NCBI GenBank assembly: GCA_964603615.1
Contig: CAZRVU010000012.1
Coordinates: 1-50,353, forward strand
DNA from: JAAZMI01 sp964603615
GTDB lineage: Bacteria; Bacillota; Dethiobacteria; DTU022; UBA8154
Reading direction: 5' to 3'
Length of the DNA stretch: 50,353 nt
A program made the position numbers and the translations under genes. Of the stretch, positions 1-6,361 are shown in pieces. Each line of letters begins with the position of its first letter. Position 1 is the first letter of the stretch. The notes beneath the pieces are model-generated. The model searched no databases. It saw only the letters and a list, made by a program, of their open reading frames with translations, and was not told the DNA's origin.

Positions 1-165
1 CATCAGGCTGATAAGCAATACCCTTGCTTTAAACCATTCATTAGATTCCTTATCATAGTTTTTTTTTAGTCCAACAATTGCCCTTGCACCTTGCCCAGCC
101 ATGCCTAAAATAATTCCAAGGATTATAAAACAAACAACTTCAGAGACATCCATTTTAAAAGTCAT
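1..165 (-). CDS. Small membrane protein, C-terminal part outside the window
   Basis: The minus strand is open from an ATG at 165 to the window edge (55 codons, no stop). The peptide has a short N-terminus, a hydrophobic segment at about residues 10-24 and then a basic and polar stretch containing GARAIVGLKKNYDKES, so it looks like a one-helix membrane protein with a cytoplasmic tail. A second ATG at 153 is also possible: AAAGG at 165-169 lies about 12 bases ahead of it but too close to the first ATG. I do not recognise the family; size and layout resemble small membrane proteins of phage or holin type, which is only an impression. It is separated from the flagellin terminator by about 200 bases with nothing I can name. 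Confidence 0.5.
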   Translation of the reverse strand, partial: MTFKMDVSEVVCFIILGIILGMAGQGARAIVGLKKNYDKESNEWFKARVLLISLM

Positions 166-364
166 CCTTTCAGTTAAGTTTTCTTTATAAATGTTTTAGG
201 CAGGCAGGGGGTGTTTTTTTAAAAAAGCAGAATAAATTTCATTATAGTAATAAATGGTAGCCAGATCATCAGGGTAATTATCAACCCAAAACAATAAATG
301 CAACCTGCTTGGCGTAGAAACACTAAAAACAAGCAATACTGCCCATCGGTCTTACAATCTGAAT

Positions 365-400
365 AAAAAGGAACCAACCCCGAAAGGCTGGTTCCTTTTT
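365..400 (-). terminator. Intrinsic terminator of the flagellin gene
   Basis: A 12-bp perfect stem (365-376 with 389-400), rich in A/T at its base and with GGAACCA at its tip, lies 15 bases after the flagellin stop. Read on the minus strand it ends in a T-run; the A-run on the other side means it could also work on the plus strand. Confidence 0.85.
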
Positions 401-414
401 ATTGTTAAATGTTG

Positions 415-1812
415 TTAGCCTAGCAGTTGCAGGACGGTCTGCGGGGCCATGTTGGCTTGTGCCAGCATGGCGGTGGCAGCCTGGTTCAGGATGTTGGATT
501 TGGTGAACTCCATGATTTCCTGGGCCATGTCGAGGTCGCGGATGCGGGACTCGGCAGCCTGCAGGTTTTCGGCGGAGGTGCCGAGGTTGGCGATGGTGTG
601 CTCTAAGCGGTTCTGCATGGCGCCCAGCTTGGAGCGCTCGGCGGAGACGGTTTCTAAAGCGTCATTGATCGTCGTGATTGCCTTGTCAGCAAGTTTTTGG
701 GTATCTACCCTGATGGGAATGTTCCCCGCCTCAACGTCCATTTCTACATTATCGCTAATATCACCCACAAGAGTTTCATCATTTACCCCTTCATCGTTGG
801 TTTGGATCGAAATGCCGTAGGCTTTGAGTGCTTCGTTCAGCTCTTTAAGGGTCACATCTTGACCAACTGTAACAGTTACAGCGCCACCATTTTTAGTTAC
901 CTCTACACCGCTCGTTGCACTAGTGTTAGCCGCAAAGGTTAGGTCTGTAATCTTGTCGTCCGCAATATTTGCATAGGCTCCCTTAATGCCACCGATATCT
1001 ACAACCTTTGGTGCGAAAGCCAGCTCCTCTCCATCTGTAAAAGCTGTTGGAGTTGTTCCTACGGCCGTCACCCCGAGATCCTTTAATACAGCATTTAAAT
1101 CATCAATGGTGAATTGAGTGCCACCACTTGCGGCATTCACAACCGTTAGTGTTAGTACACCGTCCTCTAGCTCCGCCCCAGTTACACTTCCGGGGCCATT
1201 CGTAGTAGCATTAGTAGTTGCGGCTATTAGCACTGATTTAATTTCGCTGTCAAAGGTTTCGAAAGTTACGCCACCATCTTCTTCAGTTGTGTACTTACCC
1301 GCGGTTTCCAAGCCCAATGCCTTACTGGTCATGGAGTTTATGGCCAGATCCACGTTCTGCCCTTCGTTGGCCCCAATATGAAACTTGGCTTCGAATTTGC
1401 CATCCATCAAGGTTTGGGTGTTAAACTCGGTCGTATCGGCAATACGGGTAATTTCAGCGGCTAGCTGGTCGATCTCTTTCTGGATCTCCGCCCGGTCCAC
1501 CTCGGTGTTCGTGTCCGTGGAGGACTGCACCGCCAGCTCCCGCATGCGCTGCAGGATGCTGTGCGTTTCGTTCAGCGCGCCTTCCGCCGTCTGGATGAGC
1601 GAAATGCCGTCCTGCGCGTTCCGCGAGGCCTGTGTTAAACCCCGGATCTGGCCCCGCATCTTTTCGCTGATGGCCAGCCCTGCCGCGTCGTCCCCGGCCC
1701 GGTTGATTCTGAGGCCCGAAGACAGTTTCTCCATGGCGCCCGCGCCACGGTCAGTGTTGATCCCCAACTGCCGGTGGGCGTTCAAGGCACTGATGTTGGT
1801 GTTGATTCTCAT
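415..1812 (-). CDS. fliC: Flagellin
   Basis: This is the filament subunit of the bacterial flagellum, exported through the flagellar type III apparatus and polymerised outside the cell. The 465-residue product has the typical N-terminal D0/D1 domain (about 1-140, beginning MRINTNISALNAHRQ and including the LSSGLRINRAGDDAAGLAIS motif) and C-terminal D1/D0 domain (about 380-465, ending TVLQLLG). The middle (about 140-380) is rich in Thr, Val, Gly and Asp and is the variable surface-exposed part. The start is fixed by the conserved N-terminus and a GGAGGTG ribosome site at 1820-1826. No other flagellar gene is in the window, so it appears to be a single-gene unit bounded by its own terminator and leader. 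Confidence 0.98.
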   Translation of the reverse strand: MRINTNISALNAHRQLGINTDRGAGAMEKLSSGLRINRAGDDAAGLAISEKMRGQIRGLTQASRNAQDGISLIQTAEGALNETHSILQRMRELAVQSSTDTNTEVDRAEIQKEIDQLAAEITRIADTTEFNTQTLMDGKFEAKFHIGANEGQNVDLAINSMTSKALGLETAGKYTTEEDGGVTFETFDSEIKSVLIAATTNATTNGPGSVTGAELEDGVLTLTVVNAASGGTQFTIDDLNAVLKDLGVTAVGTTPTAFTDGEELAFAPKVVDIGGIKGAYANIADDKITDLTFAANTSATSGVEVTKNGGAVTVTVGQDVTLKELNEALKAYGISIQTNDEGVNDETLVGDISDNVEMDVEAGNIPIRVDTQKLADKAITTINDALETVSAERSKLGAMQNRLEHTIANLGTSAENLQAAESRIRDLDMAQEIMEFTKSNILNQAATAMLAQANMAPQTVLQLLG

Positions 1813-1972
1813 TTAAATGCACCTCCGTGTTTTATTAAAGCTTCCGTGCTTTTTTATAATAAGCCGCTGGCGCGGCCTACTACCATGTAATTATACCTGC
1901 CCGGTGGTTTTAATCTTCTTACTTCTTAAATTTGCTTTCAAATATAATATCGTCGTTTATTGAGTAACGTTA
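1813..1972 (-). promoter_or_regulatory. Flagellin leader with SigD-like promoter
   Basis: On the minus strand, TAAC (1969-1972), a 14-base spacer and GACGATAT (1947-1954) match the motility sigma factor consensus TAAA-N15-GCCGATAT at 10 of 12 positions. That would give a leader of about 130 bases. Inside it, 1862-1875 can form a GCCGC/GCGGC hairpin, and the ribosome site carries a GGA as CsrA targets do. A perfect TATAAT read on the minus strand at about 1890-1895 has only a weak -35 and is a second candidate. Regulation by SigD, and possibly by CsrA/FliW, is inferred from hag genes. I see no gene between 1973 and 2208. Confidence 0.5.
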
Positions 1973-2208
1973 AGCGCTTTTTTAAAAATTTTAACAGAAA
2001 TAAAAATAATCGTTTACTGCTGGCGCGCTGCCGGGCAACCGGATTGCCTTTCCCCCGCGGCGCAGGCCGGCTGTTTTTTATTCCTGCCACACCCCGGAAG
2101 GCCCCATTTGTGCCCCTCCGGCGCCTGTGGAGAACCTTTTACAGTTTTCCTTTAGCCCTGTAGACTGATAGCAGAGCAACAGAAAACAAGAGGAAAGGAG
2201 GTGCTAAA

Positions 2209-2442
2209 ATGGCCGTAAACGCTATTCCGTTAGGCTCCCGCTTGCAGCTTATCCTCATCACCGGGATGGACGACAAAGGCAATCCCACTTACCGCACCAG
2301 GTCTTATTCCAACGTAAAACCTGATGCCAGCGACCTCGCTGTCTACAACGTGGGTTATGCCCTGGCGGGCCTGCAGGAGCACGAATTGGATGTGATGCGC
2401 CGCGTTAACGAGCTTATCCTCAAAGAAGAGGAGGAGGGCTAG
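2209..2442 (+). CDS. DUF1659 family protein
   Basis: A 77-residue soluble protein with the hallmarks of DUF1659: a short N-terminal strand, then GNPTYRTRSYSNVKPDAS and a C-terminal helix (YNVGYALAGLQEHELDVM) ending in an acidic tail. The function of the family is unknown; it is confined mostly to Firmicutes and is commonly found beside DUF2922 and YvrJ genes, as it is here. The start is set by AAAGGAGGTG eight bases ahead of the ATG, one of the strongest ribosome sites in the window, suggesting high expression. It is followed after 110 bases by the DUF2922 gene on the same strand. Confidence 0.9.
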   Translation: MAVNAIPLGSRLQLILITGMDDKGNPTYRTRSYSNVKPDASDLAVYNVGYALAGLQEHELDVMRRVNELILKEEEEG

Positions 2443-2552
2443 AACTTGACAGGCGGGGCGAGGGGGCAAATCTAAAGGAAGGGGGAGAGAAGGGCTAATT
2501 AGGAAGATGGCCATTGGGAACAGGAAAAACCTGATAGAAAGGGGGGATAGTT

Positions 2553-2771
2553 TTGGAGAAAACCTTACGCCTTATTTTCCGTAACGAGGAAGGGAGGCAG
2601 ACGACCTTGTCCGTAAAGGATCCCGGTGAGGATCTCGACAGCACAGATGTCGAGGATGCTATGGACTTGATCCTGAGTTCTAACATTTTCGACTCCACCG
2701 GTGGCGAATTTGTAGAAAAAGTCAGGGCCGAAATAGTCGGGCGGTCTGTGGACGTCATCTTGCAGTATTAG
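2553..2771 (+). CDS. DUF2922 family protein
   Basis: A 72-residue protein starting at TTG (2553) behind AAAGGGGGG. It matches DUF2922 in length and pattern: MEKTLRLIFRNEEGRQTTLS, then a conserved DP (VKDPGEDLDSTDVEDAMDLI) and a region beginning SSNIFDSTGG before a C-terminal strand. The function is unknown. The standard order DUF1659-DUF2922-YvrJ is conserved here, so the three small genes probably act together. The last codons and stop lie within the first copy of a 29-bp direct repeat. Confidence 0.88.
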   Translation: MEKTLRLIFRNEEGRQTTLSVKDPGEDLDSTDVEDAMDLILSSNIFDSTGGEFVEKVRAEIVGRSVDVILQY

Positions 2772-2826
2772 CGGCAACGCACAGAGCAGACTTATCCTGC
2801 AGTATTAGCGGCAACGCACAGGGCAG
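2761..2826 (+). repeat. 29-bp direct repeat at the end of the DUF2922 gene
   Basis: Positions 2761-2789 and 2798-2826 are the same except for one base (A/G), with a 37-bp period. The first copy contains the last two codons and the stop of the DUF2922 gene, so the second is a downstream copy of the gene end. The rest of the interval to 3000 shows no gene. Confidence 0.85.
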
Positions 2827-3011
2827 CCTTTTGGTGGAAAGGGGATGGCAGCCCGGGCCCGTCCGGGGCGCCTGTCCGGGGCCGCAGCCTGATGCAGCTA
2901 ATTGGGCGGGCGGGGCAACGTGGTAAGAATTGGGGTCGAAAGGGGCGGCATCATTACTGGCTGCTGCCCCTTTCTGAATTTTAGGCATATACTTAAAAGG
3001 GAGGTGATCGC

Positions 3012-3160
3012 GTGGGGTAGAGGAGCTGGTTCCTTTCATCGCGAATATTGGTTTTCCTGTCGTCATTAGCCTTTACCTGCTCGTCCGCATCGAAAGTAAA
3101 TTAGATGAGCTTTCGGCCTGTATCAAAGAGCTGAGCGGTATTGTTGCGAAGATGCTGTGA
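3012..3160 (+). pseudogene. yvrJ: YvrJ family protein with a one-base defect near its start
   Basis: From 3017 to the TGA at 3158-3160 the sequence reads VEELVPFIANIGFPVVISLY, then LLVRIESKLDELSACIKELS and a short end. That is a full YvrJ-type product of about 48 residues: one membrane helix and an amphipathic tail. A proper ribosome site (GGGAGGTGAT, about 3000-3007) and a GTG at 3012 precede it, but the GTG is out of frame and meets TAG at 3018. One extra G in the G-run at 3014-3017 would join GTG to the YvrJ frame. Either a base was miscalled in this run or the gene is newly broken; no in-frame ATG, GTG or TTG exists upstream. The protein tail is fully conserved, which favours a sequencing error. 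Confidence 0.75.
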
Positions 3161-3271
3161 GCTGCAAGATGCAGGATTGTTTGTGGGAAGGGGCTGCATG
3201 GCGTTTTTGGGGCGGCACTGGCGGAAGGATGAAAATGCCCCCGCCGGCATCTTAGGGAAAAGGAAGGTTAA

Positions 3272-4291
3272 ATGAGCATGAAAAAGAACTATAGAATTGA
3301 TCACATTTCCAAAAACACAGCTTATAACCGGCGGCCGGGTTTGCACCTGGCCCCGGAATATATTACGATTCATTCCACCGGCAATCCGGATTCTACGGCC
3401 CGCAACGAACGGGCCTGGCTGACGAATCCCGCCAACGGGAGGACGGCTTCCTGGCATCTCTGCGTCGATGAAAACGAGGCTGTGGAGGCTATCCCCCTGG
3501 ATGAGGTGGCCTGGCACGCCGGGGATGGTGCAAACGGCCCCGGTAACCGCAAATCTCTGGCTGTGGAGATTTGTGAAAGCGGTGACCGGGCGAAAACCCT
3601 GGGGAATGCGGCGGGGCTCGTGGCCGGGTTGCTGCAGGAAAGAGGCTGGGGAACAGGGCGGCTGCGCCGGCATTTTGATTGGAGCGGCAAAGCTTGCCCC
3701 CGTATCCTTATGGCCGATAACTGGGCTGGCTGGGAAAATTTTAAAGGCCAGGTCCAGCGGCAACTGGACGCTTGGAAAAACACCTTGGAGCAGGTAGCTC
3801 CGGCGCTGCCTGTGAATACGGCAGGGGCGGGGGATCCGGTGGTCCCGGCAGCCCCGGTGGAACAGGCAGGGCAGGCCGGCCAGGCAGAACATGCCGGGCA
3901 GGCAGGGACGGTGGCCCCGGCAGGCCCGGCAGCAACAGTGGAACAGGCAGGCCCGGGAGGTTCAGTGGCAACAGTGGCTCCGGTGGAACAGGCAGGCCCG
4001 GGAGGTTCAGTGGCACCAGCGGCCCCGGCAGGCCCGGCAGCAACAGTATCCCCGGCCAATGCGGCAGGGCCTGAACTTTCAAAAGAAGCAAGAACCATCC
4101 CCGCCAACGAAACCTTGCCCCGAATCCAGCGCCGCGTTGACGGCACTTTAAACGGGTGCCCTGCAGCTTTTGCCGCCTACCTCATTAACGATACTGTCTA
4201 CGTTCCCCTGCGGCCTTTGGCTACAGTCCTGGCCTGGCCGCTGGAGTGGAAAGAAGGAGCGTTTCATCTCCGCGTGCCGGGGCCTATTTAG
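3272..4291 (+). CDS. N-acetylmuramoyl-L-alanine amidase with linker and copper-amine-oxidase-like domain
   Basis: This enzyme cleaves the amide bond between MurNAc and L-Ala in peptidoglycan. Residues 1-175 are an Amidase_2 (XlyA/CwlA-like) domain: the first zinc histidine is in TIHSTGN, substrate-side histidines in ASWHL and VAWHAGDG, and the second zinc His and Cys in HFDWSGKACP. Residues about 176-270 are a linker of Ala, Gly, Pro, Val and Gln repeats. Residues about 285-335 form a half copper-amine-oxidase-like (stalk) domain with the typical NDTVYVPLRPLATVLAWP. There is no signal peptide, so release may depend on lysis or a holin, as for phage-type endolysins. The start follows AAGGAAGG by seven bases. 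The stop lies inside the first unit of a 69-bp array. Confidence 0.92.
   Translation: MSMKKNYRIDHISKNTAYNRRPGLHLAPEYITIHSTGNPDSTARNERAWLTNPANGRTASWHLCVDENEAVEAIPLDEVAWHAGDGANGPGNRKSLAVEICESGDRAKTLGNAAGLVAGLLQERGWGTGRLRRHFDWSGKACPRILMADNWAGWENFKGQVQRQLDAWKNTLEQVAPALPVNTAGAGDPVVPAAPVEQAGQAGQAEHAGQAGTVAPAGPAATVEQAGPGGSVATVAPVEQAGPGGSVAPAAPAGPAATVSPANAAGPELSKEARTIPANETLPRIQRRVDGTLNGCPAAFAAYLINDTVYVPLRPLATVLAWPLEWKEGAFHLRVPGPI
3938..4015 (+). repeat. 45-bp tandem repeat in the amidase linker
   Basis: A 33-base segment at 3938-3970 recurs exactly at 3983-4015 (period 45 bases, 15 codons). It codes for VEQAGPGGSVA units of the linker. Looser copies of the same GC-rich theme extend from about 3850 to 4055. 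The period is a multiple of three, so the reading frame is kept. Confidence 0.85.
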
Positions 4292-4565
4292 CCAGCAAAA
4301 GGTTGGGAAAACATGCCCGGGGCTACGGCGTTTCATCTCCACGTGCCGGGGCCTATCTAGCGGGCAAGGAATTGGTGAAACATGCCAAGGGCCCCGAAGT
4401 TTCATCTCCACGTGCCGGGGCCTATTTAGCCAGCAAAAGGTTGGGAAAACACGCCCGGGGCTACGGCGTTTCATCTCCGCGTGCCGGGGTATGCCTAGCG
4501 TGCAAGATGTTGATGAAACATGCCAGGGGCCCCGAAGTTTCATCTCCGCGTGCCGGGGTATAACT
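4261..4565 (+). repeat. 69-bp tandem array overlapping the amidase 3' end
   Basis: Four full units begin at 4261, 4330, 4399 and 4468, and a partial fifth at 4537; each opens with GTTTCATCTCC and the period is exactly 69. Units 1 and 3 are near identical, as are the 3' halves of units 2 and 4, giving an A-B-A-B order with a 138-bp super-period. In the amidase frame every unit reads FHLRVPG followed within a few codons by a stop, and unit 1 supplies the amidase stop. In the frame starting at 4261 (open 4189-4563, possible GTG at 4246) the units read as 23-residue repeats, VSSPRAGAYLASKRLGKHAR plus three. No ribosome site supports that frame, so I list it as a repeat and discuss coding under findings. 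Confidence 0.9.
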
Positions 4566-4568
4566 AAC

Positions 4569-4602
4569 GGGGGTAAGGGCGGGGGGGGTGGCCCCAGGGG
4601 GG
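4569..4602 (+). other. G-rich tract with G-quadruplex potential
   Basis: Four G-runs (4569-4573, 4577-4579, 4581-4588, 4597-4602) lie within 34 bases directly after the 69-bp array. This fits the four-run pattern for an intramolecular G-quadruplex in the plus strand or its transcript. Confidence 0.5.
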
Positions 4603-4659
4603 CGGTAAGCTAACTTTCCACTTTATTTTTAAAAAATAGATTTTTATTAAAATCTAAGC

Positions 4660-4687
4660 TTGACTTAATAGTGAAAATTGTTATAAT
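4660..4687 (+). promoter_or_regulatory. SigA-type promoter for the tct transporter region
   Basis: TTGACT (4660-4665), a 16-base spacer and a perfect TATAAT (4682-4687) make the best vegetative promoter on the plus strand before tctC. The leader to the tctC ATG at 5026 would be about 330 bases and contains the duplicated 35-bp motif. The surrounding 4603-5025 has no gene. Confidence 0.75.
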
Positions 4688-4743
4688 AGTTAAAGTGAGA
4701 AAGTAAATTTAGACATGGAACTTAATTCTGCATTATGAAACAA

Positions 4744-4848
4744 GTTAGGGCATAGAAAGGTTCCTAGTTTTTAAAAACCCGGCAAGCGCCCAAAGCTCCA
4801 CTGTGGTAAAACAGTTAGGGCATAGAAAGGTTTCTCGTTTTTAAAAAC
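4744..4848 (+). promoter_or_regulatory. Duplicated 35-bp motif in the tctC leader
   Basis: Two copies (4744-4778 and 4814-4848) agree at 33 of 35 positions and are offset by 70 bases. Each holds GTTAGGGCATAGAAAGGTT, can form a small GAA/TTC hairpin, and ends in the 12-base palindrome GTTTTTAAAAAC. Copy 2 can also pair ACAGTT with AACTGT at its ends. I do not recognise a riboswitch class; protein operator and tandem RNA element are both possible. It lies between promoter and start codon, so control of the transporter is likely. Confidence 0.55.
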
Positions 4849-5025
4849 TGTCATAACTGCAGAACCAAGTTCTATAATATAGAACACAATAAGGGGGTGG
4901 TCCCCGATGACCTAAGGAAAGTAAGGAAGGTAAGGAATACTGTTAAACGGGAGAAGATGATTTTGGTGAAAAGCTGAAGGGATATTTCCAAAACTGAAAT
5001 CAAAATTTAAGAAGGGGGGAAAAAA

Positions 5026-6102
5026 ATGAAAAAAACATTTCTAATTTTGTTAATGGTGTTACTAGTCAGTGGTATGGTTTTTGCCGGTTGTACGAACGGC
5101 GGGGAAGAAGCTTCCACCCCCGATAAAGCTAGATCCCCTGGCGAATCTGTGTCCCCGGAGGATTTTTATAAAGGTGCAACCATGAACTTTTATGCAGGGA
5201 CTCTTGGCAGTATAACAGATGTATATTTAAGGGTTGTAGCCAGGTATTTTGAGGAAGCTACCGGGGCAAAAGTTTTGGTAACAAACTACCCCGCGGCTGG
5301 AGGAATGGAAGCAATCAACGAACTTTACCTCTCCAAGGCGGATGGCTTAACTATGGCCGGTTGGATCCTTTCTTCAACGTGGATGAATTCATTACTTAAG
5401 GATGAGGCGGCTTTATATGACATAGAAAAGTTCAACTACCTGGGTGCTTACCTATCGGCACCGTGGGCGATATGGGTTTATTCGGAAGGAGATTACAATA
5501 GTTTAGAAAAACTGCTTGCCGGTAGGAACCTGTATCTGGCCGGTGCTTCCCCTTTGGGATACTTTGCTTTTTGGGGTTCAGTGGCGGGCGATATGCTAGG
5601 GTTAGATTTTAAGACGATTACCGGTATCGGGGGCCCCGATCCCTCGAAGCTGTCATTGATGCAAAAAGAAACCCACTTTGCCCATGTAGTGACGCATACC
5701 CCCGGTTATTATCCCGACCTATTACCATTGTTGATTAATGGCAGTGAAAGGGACTGGAGATTCCCGGATGTTCCTACCATAGAGGAAGTAATAAACGAAT
5801 ATTTGGGGAGACCCTTGACAGAAGAAGAAAAAACTAAGGTAAAATTTGCAGATATTATAGCTCAATTCAGCGGGGCGGGGTGGATGATGCCGTTGGATGT
5901 TCCCAAAGATAGGGTGGACTATGTGCGAGAGGTGCTCAGCGATATATCGGCTAATGAAGAATTTATTGCAGAAATGGAAGGTATTTTAGGTTATTGGACC
6001 TGGCTTCCTTATACGGATGTGGAAGAATCGTTACACTACATGTTGGAAAACAGGGAAAAATTTTCGGAGATATACGATGAGATTTTAAAGTACTACGATT
6101 AA
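5026..6102 (+). CDS. tctC: Tripartite tricarboxylate transporter, substrate-binding lipoprotein
   Basis: This is the extracytoplasmic receptor of a TTT transporter, which hands a carboxylate to the TctAB membrane pair. Residues 1-21 are a lipoprotein signal (MKKTFLILLMVLLVSGMVFA) with the acylated Cys at 22. The mature part follows the TctC/Bug fold: an early strand (MNFYAGTLGSITDVYLRVVA), an IGGPDPSKLSL segment where family members bind the ligand through backbone amides, and a C-terminal helix. At 358 residues it is slightly longer than most TctC proteins (about 320). AAGAAGGGGGG precedes the ATG. The ligand cannot be told from sequence; relatives take citrate, sulfolactate, terephthalate and others. 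Confidence 0.9.
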   Translation: MKKTFLILLMVLLVSGMVFAGCTNGGEEASTPDKARSPGESVSPEDFYKGATMNFYAGTLGSITDVYLRVVARYFEEATGAKVLVTNYPAAGGMEAINELYLSKADGLTMAGWILSSTWMNSLLKDEAALYDIEKFNYLGAYLSAPWAIWVYSEGDYNSLEKLLAGRNLYLAGASPLGYFAFWGSVAGDMLGLDFKTITGIGGPDPSKLSLMQKETHFAHVVTHTPGYYPDLLPLLINGSERDWRFPDVPTIEEVINEYLGRPLTEEEKTKVKFADIIAQFSGAGWMMPLDVPKDRVDYVREVLSDISANEEFIAEMEGILGYWTWLPYTDVEESLHYMLENREKFSEIYDEILKYYD

Positions 6103-6361
6103 CATATTTAATATGAACAATGTTTGTTGTCCTTTTTAAACCTTTACCTGATAAACCTTTCTCTGAGAGTTGATGAGTTGCGCTTTTTCATAGAAACTAC
6201 GATGCCAGACAGTTATTCGTCTGTATGTTGCCCGTAGATAAGTATAACTAAAGAACGTTAAAAGGACGTCGTAAATTATTTCAGGTAGGTAAAAAAGGGA
6301 AGCCCCAAGGGGAAGCATGCATGTTGGGAGATACAATATGGTTCAATGGAGATGACTAGTT

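Noticed and set aside
1960..2163. 67-codon plus-strand ORF upstream of DUF1659
   Set aside because: No ribosome site, no recognisable motif, and it overlaps the flagellin promoter.
3772..4074. Collagen-like Gly-x-y repeat protein in a second frame of the amidase linker
   Set aside because: The frame has no ribosome site and no clear ends of its own. The linker DNA is so GC-rich and regular that all frames stay open and give Gly/Pro repeats; the amidase frame explains it.
4148..4543. 131-residue minus-strand ORF across the 69-bp array
   Set aside because: Changes between units that are silent in the plus frame alter residues in this one, and it has no ribosome site.
4261..4565. CRISPR array
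   Set aside because: Period is a constant 69 and the between-repeat parts are similar to each other in an A-B-A-B order, whereas CRISPR spacers are unrelated; no cas gene is present.
6136..6336. 66-codon minus-strand ORF between tctC and tctA
   Set aside because: It runs against the operon, has no ribosome site and no family pattern.
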